Assembly (NCBI GenBank): GCA_003445035.1
Contig: DLVV01000145.1
Coordinates: forward strand, 13,655-28,343
Direction of reading: 5' to 3'
Length of the DNA stretch: 14,689 nt
Source: Planctomycetaceae bacterium
Lineage (GTDB): Bacteria; Planctomycetota; Planctomycetia; Planctomycetales; Planctomycetaceae
The notes beneath the pieces are model-generated. The model worked only from the letters and a program-made list of their open reading frames with translations, was not told the origin of the DNA and did no database searches. Each line of letters starts with the position of its first letter. Within the stretch, counting starts at the first letter, position 1. Below, piece by piece: positions 1-11,024 of the stretch. The position numbers and the translations under genes were made by a program.

Positions 1-2
1 CT

Positions 3-1379
3 GCCCCTCGGCCAAACGTGATCCTGGTGATGGCCGACGACCAGGGTTGGGGCGACACCGGATACAACGGCCATCCACATCTGAAAACGCCTCACCTGGA
101 CCGGATGGCGGCCGATGGCCTGGTGTTCCGTCGCTGGTACGCGGGGGCCCCGGTCTGCAGCCCCACCCGGGGCAGTTGCCTGACCGGCCGACATCCTTAC
201 CGGTACGGGATCGTGACAGCCAATCGAGGACACCTGCCCCGACGGGAACGGACACTGGCCGAGTTGCTGAGATATCGGGGTTACCGCACCGGGCACTTCG
301 GCAAATGGCATGTCGGCACATTGACGACCGAGATCCAGGACTCCAATCGCGGAGGTCCTCGAGGCAAGAAGCACTTTTCTCCTCCCTGGAAAAACGGATT
401 CCAGGTCTGTTTCTCAACCGAGGCGAAGGTGCCAACGTGGGACCCCCTGCTGAAACCCAAGACGGCACGGGGCCGACGCTGGTGGAACCCGGCCCGGGAT
501 CCCGAAGACGCGGTGCCATACGGAACGCGGTACTGGAACCACCTGGGCAAATCGATCACCGAGAACACTCGTGGTGACGATTCGCGAGTGATCATGGACC
601 GGGCCGTGCCCTTCATCGAAGCCGCCGCCCGCGACAAGTCTCCCTTCCTGGCGGTGATCTGGTTCCATGCCCCGCACCTTCCGGTTGTGGCCGGTCCGAA
701 ACACACGGCCCTGTACGCCGACCACCCGGATTACCACCGACATTACTACGGCTGCATCACGGCGCTGGACGAACAGGTCGGCCGACTGCGGGCCACCCTG
801 AAAAAGCTCGGCATCGCCAGGAACACGATGCTGTGGTACAGCGCCGACAACGGGCCCGAAGGCAACGACAAGGCTCCGGGAAGAACCGGGGGGCTCCGCG
901 GTCGCAAGCGGAGTCTCTACGAGGGTGGCATCCGCGTGCCGGGGATCGTGACCTGGCCGGCGGTGGTCCAGGCCGGCCAGACAACCGACAGCCCCGGAGT
1001 GACCTCCGACTACCTGCCGACCATTCTCGACGTCCTCGGCGTCCTGCCACCCCGGAAGTTCACTCCCGACGGCATCAGCCTGCTCCCGGTGCTCAAGGGC
1101 CAGCGGAACCGAAAGCGACCACAACCGATTCTCTTCGAATCGGCCGGCCAGACCGCCGCGATCGACAACCGTTTCAAGCTGGTCCATCGCTCGGGCGGCG
1201 GCAAGAAGAACAAGACCGCCGGGAAGGCCACGACCGAGTTGTTCGACCTGCTGGCTGATCCCCACGAGACCACCAACGTGGCGGCCGATCATCCCCGGGT
1301 GCTCGAAGAACTCTCCGCCAAAATCCAGGCCTGGCAGGCCTCGTGCCGGGCCAGTGCGGCCAGGAACGCCGCCCGCTGA
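3..1379 (+). CDS. Sulfatase (formylglycine-dependent), 5' truncated by window edge
   Basis: This gene encodes a type I sulfatase that would hydrolyse sulfate esters, probably on polysaccharides. The frame is open from nt 3, and the first visible residues APRPNVILVMADDQGWGDTGY are the usual sulfatase N-terminal strand, so the real start and any signal peptide lie upstream of the window; the in-frame GTG at 18 is internal. Counting from nt 3, the metal-binding DDQG is near residues 12-15. The nucleophile motif CSPTR (CxPxR) is at residues 52-56 (Cys codon 156-158), where Cys is converted to formylglycine by FGE. GKWHVG is near 100-105, HAPH near 222-225, SADNGPEG (metal ligands) near 280-287, and LRGRKRSLYEGGIRVP near 298-313. 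The C-terminal ELFDLLADPHETTN is typical. All catalytic landmarks look intact, so the enzyme should be active if matured. The substrate cannot be read from sequence. The PQQ-like gene follows after 73 nt on the same strand. Confidence 0.95.
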   Translation, partial: APRPNVILVMADDQGWGDTGYNGHPHLKTPHLDRMAADGLVFRRWYAGAPVCSPTRGSCLTGRHPYRYGIVTANRGHLPRRERTLAELLRYRGYRTGHFGKWHVGTLTTEIQDSNRGGPRGKKHFSPPWKNGFQVCFSTEAKVPTWDPLLKPKTARGRRWWNPARDPEDAVPYGTRYWNHLGKSITENTRGDDSRVIMDRAVPFIEAAARDKSPFLAVIWFHAPHLPVVAGPKHTALYADHPDYHRHYYGCITALDEQVGRLRATLKKLGIARNTMLWYSADNGPEGNDKAPGRTGGLRGRKRSLYEGGIRVPGIVTWPAVVQAGQTTDSPGVTSDYLPTILDVLGVLPPRKFTPDGISLLPVLKGQRNRKRPQPILFESAGQTAAIDNRFKLVHRSGGGKKNKTAGKATTELFDLLADPHETTNVAADHPRVLEELSAKIQAWQASCRASAARNAAR

Positions 1380-1391
1380 GCGTCGGTCGGG

Positions 1392-1397
1392 TATAAT
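1392..1397 (+). promoter_or_regulatory. Putative -10 box (TATAAT) upstream of the beta-propeller gene
   Basis: A perfect TATAAT lies 12 nt after the sulfatase stop codon and 55 nt before the ATG at 1453, in a short and otherwise GC-rich gap. No convincing -35 hexamer is present 16-18 nt upstream, where the sequence is GC-rich coding end. The position suits a start site that serves the propeller gene independently of the sulfatase. It is a sequence match only. Confidence 0.4.
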
Positions 1398-1452
1398 CCT
1401 GACCTCCGATTCTCCCCGTCCCGTTCAAACCACTGACTTCCCGGGCCCTCCC

Positions 1453-2694
1453 ATGATACTTCGTTCGCTGCTGCTGTTGTCTTTCGCCACCACCAGCCTG
1501 TTCGCTGCCGAGCCCGAATGGAACCAGTTCCGCGGAGGCCGTGGTGACGGTACGTCGAAGGCGGAGGGGATCCCGACCGCCTGGAGCGAAACGAAGAACG
1601 TCCGCTGGAAGACCGAGATCTGGGGCAAGGGCTGGTCATCACCGGTGACCTGGAAAGACCGCATCTGGTTGACGACCGCCACCGAGGACGGGCACCGCCT
1701 GGCGGTGATGTGCCTGGACCGCAAGACCGGCAAGATCCTTCACGACAAGACGATCTTCGAGCACGAGAAGCCGCAGTACTGCCACCCGTTCAACAGTTAC
1801 GCTTCACCCACCCCGTGGATCGAGGACGGCCGGCTGTATATCACCTTCGGCGCCCTGGGCACCGCCTGCCTGGACTCCGAAACCTTGAGGGTGATCTGGA
1901 AACGCGAGGACCTGGTGTGCAACCACTGGCGAGGCCCCGGCTCGAGCGTCTCGATCTACGGCAACCTGCTGTTCCTGCCATTCGACGGCCACGACCACCA
2001 GTTCGTGATGGCCTTCGACAAGCGGAACGGGAAGACCGTCTGGCGCAAGGATCGCAATGTCGACTACAAGTCGGACAACGGCGACATCAAGAAGGCCTAC
2101 GGAACGGCGAGAGTGATCACCTTCAAGGGCCGCACCCAGGTGATCGTGCCCGGCGCGATGGCGACGATGGCCTACGAACCCAACAGCGGCAAGGAACTGT
2201 GGCGGGTGATCCACGGCGGGATGAACGCCTGCATCCCGCCGCTGTTCAGCGACGGGAAACTCTACATCACCACCAGTTCCCCATCCAAGCTGCTGGCCGT
2301 CCGACCCGACGGCGTCGGTGATGTCACCAAGACCCATGTCGAGTGGACCGCGAGAACGGGCGTGCCGGCGAGACCGTCACAACTGCTCGTCGGAGACTCG
2401 ATGTTCATGGTCGACAATAGCGGCGTCGCCTCCTGCATCGACACCGCCACCGGAAAAGCCCGCTGGACCAAGCGGATCGCCGGCAAGTTCACCGCTTCGC
2501 CCGTCCTGGTCGGTGACCGCATCTACTGTTTCCAGCGAGAAATGGGCAAGGCGCACGTTTTTGCCGCTGACCCCGCAAAATACCGCGAACTGGCCACAAA
2601 CACCCTGGATGCCGGCTGTATGGCCTCACCGGCCGTTACCAACGGACTTTTGATCCTGCGGACCAAGACACATCTCTACGGAATCGGAGAGTGA
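1453..2694 (+). CDS. Secreted PQQ-like beta-propeller repeat protein
   Basis: The product is a 413-residue exported beta-propeller of the PQQ/quinoprotein-like repeat type that is abundant in planctomycetes. Residues 1-19 (MILRSLLLLSFATTSLFAA) form a Sec signal peptide ending in an AxA-like site, which supports the ATG at 1453; the frame is open further upstream (GTG at 1354), but that start would overlap the sulfatase and bury the signal. After cleavage, EWNQFRGGRGDGTSKAEGIPTAWSETKNVRWKT is the family's usual N-terminal signature. Blade-like repeats recur with W/D-G-K motifs: LDRKTGKILHDK (~88-99), FDKRNGKTVWRKD (~188-200), YEPNSGKELWRV (~241-252) and IDTATGKARWTK (~329-340). Such propellers act as binding or scaffold modules; membership does not prove PQQ binding or dehydrogenase activity. 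No Shine-Dalgarno sequence is visible before the ATG (CCCGGGCCCTCCC). It is flanked by sulfatase and DUF1501 genes on the same strand. Confidence 0.9.
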   Translation: MILRSLLLLSFATTSLFAAEPEWNQFRGGRGDGTSKAEGIPTAWSETKNVRWKTEIWGKGWSSPVTWKDRIWLTTATEDGHRLAVMCLDRKTGKILHDKTIFEHEKPQYCHPFNSYASPTPWIEDGRLYITFGALGTACLDSETLRVIWKREDLVCNHWRGPGSSVSIYGNLLFLPFDGHDHQFVMAFDKRNGKTVWRKDRNVDYKSDNGDIKKAYGTARVITFKGRTQVIVPGAMATMAYEPNSGKELWRVIHGGMNACIPPLFSDGKLYITTSSPSKLLAVRPDGVGDVTKTHVEWTARTGVPARPSQLLVGDSMFMVDNSGVASCIDTATGKARWTKRIAGKFTASPVLVGDRIYCFQREMGKAHVFAADPAKYRELATNTLDAGCMASPAVTNGLLILRTKTHLYGIGE

Positions 2695-2740
2695 GCGATC
2701 TATTGGCTTTTCCCTTCAAACCCGGCGCTGTCTCGGATCG

Positions 2741-2757
2741 ATAAATCCTGATAGGAT
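2741..2757 (+). promoter_or_regulatory. Putative promoter region with small inverted repeat, upstream of DUF1501 gene
   Basis: In the 101-nt gap before the DUF1501 gene, ATAAATCCTGATAGGAT offers two -10 candidates: ATAAAT at 2741-2746 and an extended-10-like TGATAGGAT at 2749-2757. The sequence ATCCT-GAT-AGGAT (2745-2757) is a perfect 5-bp inverted repeat that could be an operator half-site pair or chance. The string ATAAATCCTGA resembles ATAATCCTGA at the preceding promoter candidate (1393-1402), at a similar distance from the start codon. No good -35 is visible. Confidence 0.3.
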
Positions 2758-2795
2758 GGGGATGGTTTCCACGACAGTTTTGAAGTGAGACGCCG

Positions 2796-4190
2796 ATGCT
2801 GAACGTCTACGACGGACATCGCCGTTACGGTCGCCGCGACTTCCTGAAGATCGGTAGCCTGGGCCTGGGTGGCCTGACGCTGGCCGACCTGATCGCCGGT
2901 CGTGAAGCCACGGCTGCCAGTGGGAAGGCTGTTCGCGACAAGGCTGTCGTCTTCCTGTTCATGCACGGTGGGCCCTCTCAGGTCGAGACGTTCGACCCGA
3001 AGATGACGGCGCCTTCGGGCATCCGCAGTGCCACCGGTGAGATCAAGACAGCGATTCCCGGAGTGACCTACGGGTCCACCTTCGAGAAACTGGCGGCACT
3101 GGCTGACCAGACCAGCATCGTCCGTTCGTTCGTCACTGGTGACGGCCGCCACGACATCAAGCCGATCGTCGGCAAGAGCACTTTCGGCGGCAACCTCGGC
3201 TCGATCTACTCGCGGATCGTCGGCCAGAATCGCTCCGACAACGGCATGCCGACCAACGTGCTGCTGCTGCCCAGGGCGGTCGATGACAAGGCCATGCCGG
3301 GAGTGACCTCGTTCGGCAAGTTCGACTCGACCGGCACCATCGGCTCGGCTTTCCAGCCCTTCACGCCCAGCGGTGGAGGTGACCTCAAAGCGGACATGAA
3401 GCTGACGCTGCCGATGAACCGCCTGACCGACCGTCGCGGACTTCTGACCCGACTCGACAGGCTCAAGAGATCCTTCGACGGCAACGGTCGCCGCGAGGGA
3501 CTCGACCGGATCCGTGAACAGGCCTTCAGCACGATTCTCGGCGGAGTCGCTGATGCGTTTGACCTGACCAAGGAAGACCCCAGGACCATCGCTCGTTACG
3601 ACACCAGCGCGGTGTCCCCCGAAGCCGCCACCGACCCGAGATGGAACAACCGCAAGAACTACCGCGACAACGGCAACACGCTGGGCAAGCTGATGCTGCT
3701 GGCCCGGAGACTGGTCGAGCGCGGCTGCGGGTTCATCACCGTGACAACCAACTTCGTGTGGGACATGCACGCCGACGTGAACAACGCCGACATGGTCACC
3801 GGCATGAACTACATGGGCCGACCGTTCGACCGCGCCGTCTCGGCCTTCATCGAAGACATCCGCGATCGTGGCCTGGAAGACAAGGTCCTGCTGGTCTGTT
3901 GCGGCGAGATGGGCCGCACTCCGAAGATCAACAAGAAGGGTGGCCGCGACCACTGGGGCAACATCGCCCCGTTGCTGCTCTCCGGTGGTGGACTCGAAAT
4001 GGGACAGGTGATCGGGCAGTCGACCCGCAACGTCGGCGAACCTCTGACCACCCCCTACCGCATCAACAACCTCGTCGGCACCGTCTTCAACACGCTCTTC
4101 GATATCGGCGAGTTGCGTCTCAACCAGGGCGTTCCCCGCGACATCGCCCGCGCCATGGAAAACTACCAGCCGATTCCGGGGCTGTTGTAG
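2796..4190 (+). CDS. DUF1501 domain-containing protein, Tat-exported
   Basis: This 464-residue DUF1501 protein belongs to a family I recall as part of the alkaline phosphatase/sulfatase-like fold superfamily; its activity is unknown. The N-terminus GRRDFLKIGSLGLGG (~12-26) is a twin-arginine signal with a hydrophobic stretch, so export in folded form is expected. Family landmarks are HGGPSQVETFDPKM (~57-70), the VWDMHADV region (~321-328), and GEMGRTPKINKKGGRDHWGN (~370-389), where other DUF1501 proteins carry potential metal ligands. It differs from many relatives in having Met in E-M-G-R-T. Codons look biased towards CGC/CGT, GGC/GGT and AAG, unlike the opposite-strand DUF1501 genes, which hints at higher expression. 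The Shine-Dalgarno is weak (GAAGTGAG about 8 nt before the ATG). It has no DUF1553 partner beside it on its strand. Its stop is 10 nt from the stop of the convergent operon. Confidence 0.93.
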   Translation: MLNVYDGHRRYGRRDFLKIGSLGLGGLTLADLIAGREATAASGKAVRDKAVVFLFMHGGPSQVETFDPKMTAPSGIRSATGEIKTAIPGVTYGSTFEKLAALADQTSIVRSFVTGDGRHDIKPIVGKSTFGGNLGSIYSRIVGQNRSDNGMPTNVLLLPRAVDDKAMPGVTSFGKFDSTGTIGSAFQPFTPSGGGDLKADMKLTLPMNRLTDRRGLLTRLDRLKRSFDGNGRREGLDRIREQAFSTILGGVADAFDLTKEDPRTIARYDTSAVSPEAATDPRWNNRKNYRDNGNTLGKLMLLARRLVERGCGFITVTTNFVWDMHADVNNADMVTGMNYMGRPFDRAVSAFIEDIRDRGLEDKVLLVCCGEMGRTPKINKKGGRDHWGNIAPLLLSGGGLEMGQVIGQSTRNVGEPLTTPYRINNLVGTVFNTLFDIGELRLNQGVPRDIARAMENYQPIPGLL

Positions 4191-4200
4191 GGCGAAGGGG

Positions 4201-5655
4201 CTAGGCGAGCAACGCGTCGATCACGTGTGCCTCGTCGACGCCGGTCAGCCGCTGATCCAGTCCCTGGAACGGGTAGGTCAGCCGCGTGTGATCCAGCCCC
4301 AGGCAGTGCAGGATCGTGGCGTTGAGATCGTTCACGTGAACCGGATTCTCGACCACGTTGTAGCAAAAGTCATCCGTACGGCCGTATTCGATCCCACCAC
4401 GGATTCCACCGCCGGCCATCCACAGGCTGTAACATCGCCCATGGTGGTCGCGGCCGTAGTTGCCCGGTGAGACCTTGCCCTGGGCGTAAACGGTCCGCCC
4501 GAATTCGCCGCCCCAGATCACCAGCGTGTCTTCAAGCATCCCGCGGCGTTTAAGATCCTTGACCAGAGCCGCCGCCGGCTGATCGGTGTCACGTCCCTGC
4601 CCGCGCAACGCCTTGGGCAGGCCGCCATGCTGGTCCCAGCCACGGTGGAACAACTGGATGAACCGCACCCCCCTCTCGGCCAGTCGCCGGGCCAACAGGC
4701 AGTTGGCGGCGAACGTCCCCGGGGTCCTCACTGCCGATCCGTACCCGTCCAACGTCGACTCGGTCTCGTCGGACACGTCGACCAGGTCGGGAACCGAAGC
4801 CTGCATGCGAAAGGCCATCTCGTACTGTGTGATCCGTGTCTCGATCTCGGGATCCCCCACCTGCCGCTGCTTCAGGCGGTTCAATCTGGCCAGCCCATCC
4901 AGCATCGCGCGGCGACCGGGCCGGTCGATCCCCGGGGGATCGGCCAGGAACAGCACCGGGTCACGGCCCCTGCGGAACCGCACCCCCTGGTGATCCGACG
5001 GCAGGAACCCGCTGCTCCACAATCGCGAGAACAACGGCTGACCACCGGGTCGCCCGGTTCCCTGGGAAATCAGGACCACGTAGGACGGCAACTCGCGACT
5101 CTCGCTGCCCAGCCCGTAACTCAGCCAGCTCCCCATGCTCGGCTTGCCCAGCTGCTGGGTGCCGGTGTTCATCATCGTGATCGCCGGGTCGTGGTTGATC
5201 GCCTCGGTGTGCATCGACTTGACGACGCAGATCTCATCGGCGATCGAACCGATGTGCGGCAACACCTCGCTGAGATGCCGGCCACATTCCCCGTACGGCT
5301 TGAAGGTCAACGAGCTGCTGACACAGGGGAACTTGCTCTGCTTGTGGGTCATCTCGGTCAACCGCTGTCCCTTGCGGATGGAGTCGGGCAGTTCCTTGCC
5401 GTGGTGCCGGGCCAGTTGTGGCTTGTGATCGAAGAGGTCGATGTGAGAGGGACCACCCGACTGGAACAGGTAGATGACCCGCCGGGCACGTGGAGCGAAG
5501 TGCGGACCGGGCACGGAAAACCCCGTCCCGTCGGTCGACGACGACTCGGCCCGGCCCAGGCTCGCCAGGGCCGCCGTCGCCAGGCCCCCCGCCGCCCGGC
5601 CGAACAGGGTACGACGATTGACGGCCATCACCGGGATTTGCGGCAATCCACTCAT
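4201..5655 (-). CDS. DUF1501 domain-containing protein (partner type of DUF1553 proteins), last gene of operon
   Basis: This 484-residue DUF1501 protein ends the five-gene minus-strand operon. The N-terminus [22 protein letters not shown] (~13-34) is a Tat-like signal. Landmarks are [15 protein letters not shown] (~65-79), [24 protein letters not shown] (~197-220), the [19 protein letters not shown] block (~267-285), WDQHGG (~340-345), WGGEFGRT (~381-388) and [17 protein letters not shown] (~401-417). This pattern is the subtype normally encoded directly after DUF1549/DUF1553 proteins, and the order here agrees. The ATG at 5655 is preferred over the internal ATG at 5628 because AGGGAG (5664-5669) sits 8 nt upstream. 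Only 5 nt separate it from the preceding stop codon, and the Shine-Dalgarno overlaps the end of that gene, so the two are probably translationally coupled. Enzymatic activity is unproven for the family. It is convergent with the plus-strand DUF1501 gene. Confidence 0.94.
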   Translation of the reverse strand: MSGLPQIPVMAVNRRTLFGRAAGGLATAALASLGRAESSSTDGTGFSVPGPHFAPRARRVIYLFQSGGPSHIDLFDHKPQLARHHGKELPDSIRKGQRLTEMTHKQSKFPCVSSSLTFKPYGECGRHLSEVLPHIGSIADEICVVKSMHTEAINHDPAITMMNTGTQQLGKPSMGSWLSYGLGSESRELPSYVVLISQGTGRPGGQPLFSRLWSSGFLPSDHQGVRFRRGRDPVLFLADPPGIDRPGRRAMLDGLARLNRLKQRQVGDPEIETRITQYEMAFRMQASVPDLVDVSDETESTLDGYGSAVRTPGTFAANCLLARRLAERGVRFIQLFHRGWDQHGGLPKALRGQGRDTDQPAAALVKDLKRRGMLEDTLVIWGGEFGRTVYAQGKVSPGNYGRDHHGRCYSLWMAGGGIRGGIEYGRTDDFCYNVVENPVHVNDLNATILHCLGLDHTRLTYPFQGLDQRLTGVDEAHVIDALLA

Positions 5656-5660
5656 GTTGA

Positions 5661-8510
<2,850 letters not shown>

Positions 8511-8518
8511 GATTCGTG

Positions 8519-8524
8519 TTCCTC
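8519..8524 (-). promoter_or_regulatory. Shine-Dalgarno GAGGAA before the LamG/DUF1553 gene
   Basis: GAGGAA is 8 nt upstream of a GTG (8510) and 14 nt upstream of an ATG (8504). The spacing favours the GTG start. It lies in the 24-nt gap after the preceding operon gene. Confidence 0.55.
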
Positions 8525-8534
8525 GACCGAGAAT

Positions 8535-11024
8535 CTAGTGCTGGAACAGGAATTCCTTGCTGTTGAGGATCGCCCACTGGATGTCCTCGTGGGCTTCCTC
8601 CCGGTTCTTCGGCCGCTGGGCCACATGAGCCAGTGCCGTCTTCATCTCCTGGTCAGTCGGCAGCCGGTTGTAGGCGGCCAGGATAAGATCCTCGACGATC
8701 CGGGTGTCCGACCATCCCTTGGCGATCTGCAATCGGAAACGGTTCTTGGCGTGAGCCACCTTTCCGTTGACCAGGCCGCCGTTGGCCAGGACCAGGAACT
8801 GGGTCAGGTTCGACCCGGAATCACGTTCGCAGTCGCAGGACGTCTCTCGCTTCGGCTTGCCGAAGACCCGCAGGAAGACCGGGGTGCCTTCGGGAGACGG
8901 CAACTGGGTGGCCCGGGTACCCGGCGGCAGGCCGCCGTAGGTTTCCGGGACACCGGTCACCTGGCAAATCGCATCCAGGATCTGTTCGGCCGTCATCCGC
9001 CGGACCATGGCGTGAGAGAACGAGTCGGTATCGCGACGATTCTCTCCGGTGGCCAGAGAATCCCGCTGGTAGGTGCGGCTGGCCAGGATCAACCTCAGGA
9101 CGTGTCGGCGATCGAATCCCGACCTGCGAAATTCGGCTTCCAGCCAGTTGAGCAATTCGGGATTGGCCGGGGGATTCGAGGCCCGGAAATCGTCGGCCGG
9201 TTCGATGATGCCGCGTCCCCAGACCCAGGCCCACAACCGATTGACCTCGACCCGGGCAAACAGCGGGTTGTCCTCACCGACCAGCCAGCGGGCCAACACC
9301 ACCCGTCGATCGGCCTCGCCGTCCTTGATCGGAGCCGGGCCGGTCATCGGCAACCAGGGCACCGCGGGTTGACCGCTGTTGGGATCGTTCAACTCGCCCT
9401 GCCGGGCCACCCACACGACCAGGTTGCCGCTCTTGTCCGGCTTGGTCCGTTGGATCCGGTTGAAGAACGCGGCGATCCCGTAGTAATTCGCCTGAGTCCA
9501 CCGCTCGTAGGGGTGGTTGTGACACTTCGCGCACTGGATCCGAATCCCCAGGAAGTGCCTCGCGGTCGTCTCGGTGGCGTCGCTGGTGTCGGCGGCGGCG
9601 CGGAAGTAGTTCGCCGCCGGATTGCCGAACGTGTCGCCCTGCGACGTCAGCAGGTCGGTGACGAACTGATCGTAAGGTCGATTGTCCTGGATCGAAGCGA
9701 CCAGCCAGCGGTGAAACTTGTCGACACCGCGGCTTCCCAGTTGTCCGCGAGTCACCCGGAACATGTCGGCCCACTTGCTGGCCCAGAACAGGGCGTGCTC
9801 ATCACTGACCAGCAACCGCTCGATCAAGCGGCCCCGCTTGCCGGGCCGCTTGTCGGACAGGAACGCCCGGGTGGATTCGACCGTCGGCAACAACCCGGTG
9901 AGATCCAGCGAGACACGACGCAGGAACTGGCCGTCGGAACTGGCCGGAGACGGTGGAACCTGGAGCACCTGCAAGCGACCGTGCACCAGCTGGTCCACCT
10001 TGTTGGCCGACACGGGATTTGGCCAGACAAAACCGGGCCGATTCTCGATCAGCGTCACGCGGGCAGCCTGCATCTTGTCAAGAAACCGGACCAGGATCCC
10101 GGTCTGGCCGGTCCCGCCGCCGGTCACCAGGCCACGACGATCGACCGTGGCCAGGCCCGCGTTGGAACTGCTGTAGACGGCCAGGTGGGTGATGTCACGT
10201 GAACTGCCGTCGGAGAAATGGGCCACCACCCGCAATTGCTGCGACGTGGCCGGCGACTTCACGACACGGTCACGAGGGAACACCTCGGTGCGAACACATC
10301 GTGCGGCTCCGTCGGGGTCCGGTCGGCAACCCTCGCCGATCCAGCCGTGAATCAACCCGTAGGCGGGATCGTCGGCCTGCAACTGCTGTCCGCCACCGTG
10401 TGCGACCTGCATCGTGGGTTTCCGCAACAGCAGGCTCTCGGAAGGATCCAGCGGATTGGTCCGACGGGCGAACTGTTCGCGAATCAGTGTCTGCACGTCC
10501 AGCGGAGGATTGAATCCCCGCAGCGAGAGCCGAAACCCGCCCTTGCCACTGGGTGCTCCATGGCATCCGCCGGAATTGCAGCCCTGTTTCGACAGGGCCG
10601 CAAGCAGTCCGGTCTCGAATCTTACCACCCGTGACTTCTCGAACCCGGCCACCTGCACGGGAATCCGCCGGGAATGTTCACCGACATCAATTCTCAGGCT
10701 GGTCCGACCATTTCCAAGGGCGTTGATGCGGCTGCCGGAGGCCGAGACAACATCGGGCGTCTCGACAGTGAATCTCGAAAGGCCGGTCAGATCGGCAACC
10801 GATCCGTCGGCTCGAACTCCCGTCACGACCACCTGCACCCGGTCGTACCTGTCTTGCAACTGGACCTCGGCCGGCTGCACATCCAGTTTCTCGAACGGGC
10901 CCAGCGCCTTGATCTGCCGGGACGTCTTCTCGGCAGAAGCCGCACCAACCGGCCCGGCTGCGATCACCGCAACCACCAGTGTCACCACGCAGAACATCTT
11001 TGACCGGGAATTCACCATGTTCAT
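8535..11024 (-). CDS. Big2-DUF1549-DUF1553 protein (PSCyt2/PSD1 family) with CX4CH and CxxCH motifs
   Basis: This 829-residue protein is the second large DUF1549/DUF1553 member, of a subtype distinct from its downstream neighbour. An N-terminal hydrophobic stretch (~10-31, FCVVTLVVAVIAAGPVGAASA) is a signal or anchor. A bacterial Ig-like (Big2-type) domain follows (~45-128). Next come C149-NSGG-C154-H155 with GAPSGKGGFRLSLRGFNP (a CX4CH motif usual in this subtype), a second Ig-like segment (~263-325), DUF1549 (~343-525; LRRVSLDLTGLLPT, then CAKCHNHPYERW with C498, C501, H502) and DUF1553 (~573-829; RVEVNRLWAWVWGRGIIEPADDF, ending NSKEFLFQH). The motifs could bind c-type haem, but this is unproven. 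The start is taken at the ATG at 11024, which overlaps the upstream TGA as ATGA; the reading frame is open far upstream (to 11264) but that part is antiparallel coding of no credible N-terminus. The Shine-Dalgarno is poor (GTGGGCAA), so reinitiation after the upstream gene is likely. Confidence 0.94.
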   Translation of the reverse strand: MNMVNSRSKMFCVVTLVVAVIAAGPVGAASAEKTSRQIKALGPFEKLDVQPAEVQLQDRYDRVQVVVTGVRADGSVADLTGLSRFTVETPDVVSASGSRINALGNGRTSLRIDVGEHSRRIPVQVAGFEKSRVVRFETGLLAALSKQGCNSGGCHGAPSGKGGFRLSLRGFNPPLDVQTLIREQFARRTNPLDPSESLLLRKPTMQVAHGGGQQLQADDPAYGLIHGWIGEGCRPDPDGAARCVRTEVFPRDRVVKSPATSQQLRVVAHFSDGSSRDITHLAVYSSSNAGLATVDRRGLVTGGGTGQTGILVRFLDKMQAARVTLIENRPGFVWPNPVSANKVDQLVHGRLQVLQVPPSPASSDGQFLRRVSLDLTGLLPTVESTRAFLSDKRPGKRGRLIERLLVSDEHALFWASKWADMFRVTRGQLGSRGVDKFHRWLVASIQDNRPYDQFVTDLLTSQGDTFGNPAANYFRAAADTSDATETTARHFLGIRIQCAKCHNHPYERWTQANYYGIAAFFNRIQRTKPDKSGNLVVWVARQGELNDPNSGQPAVPWLPMTGPAPIKDGEADRRVVLARWLVGEDNPLFARVEVNRLWAWVWGRGIIEPADDFRASNPPANPELLNWLEAEFRRSGFDRRHVLRLILASRTYQRDSLATGENRRDTDSFSHAMVRRMTAEQILDAICQVTGVPETYGGLPPGTRATQLPSPEGTPVFLRVFGKPKRETSCDCERDSGSNLTQFLVLANGGLVNGKVAHAKNRFRLQIAKGWSDTRIVEDLILAAYNRLPTDQEMKTALAHVAQRPKNREEAHEDIQWAILNSKEFLFQH

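Noticed and set aside
18..20. GTG at 18 as the real start of the sulfatase
   Set aside because: The frame continues upstream to the window edge with APRPN, the residues that normally precede the first strand in sulfatases, and a signal peptide would be missing.
2700..3953. Minus-strand open frame of 417 codons opposite the plus-strand DUF1501 gene
   Set aside because: The DUF1501 reading on the other strand has strong family motifs and a Tat signal; this frame shows none and has shadow-like composition.
4167..4184. CAGCC...GGCTG hairpin near the end of the plus-strand DUF1501 gene as a terminator
   Set aside because: The stem is only 5 bp with an 8-nt loop and no T-tract follows, so it cannot be supported as an intrinsic terminator.
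8913..8924. 12-bp palindrome CCGGGTACCCGG
   Set aside because: It lies deep within coding sequence and is explained by Gly, Thr and Arg codons in GC-rich DNA; no partner copy or context.
8538..10202. Long plus-strand open frame of 554 codons opposite the Big2-DUF1549-DUF1553 gene
   Set aside because: It is antisense to a clear coding gene, has low-complexity composition rich in Arg, Gly, Pro and Gln, and no recognisable domain. High GC at third codon positions creates such antisense frames.
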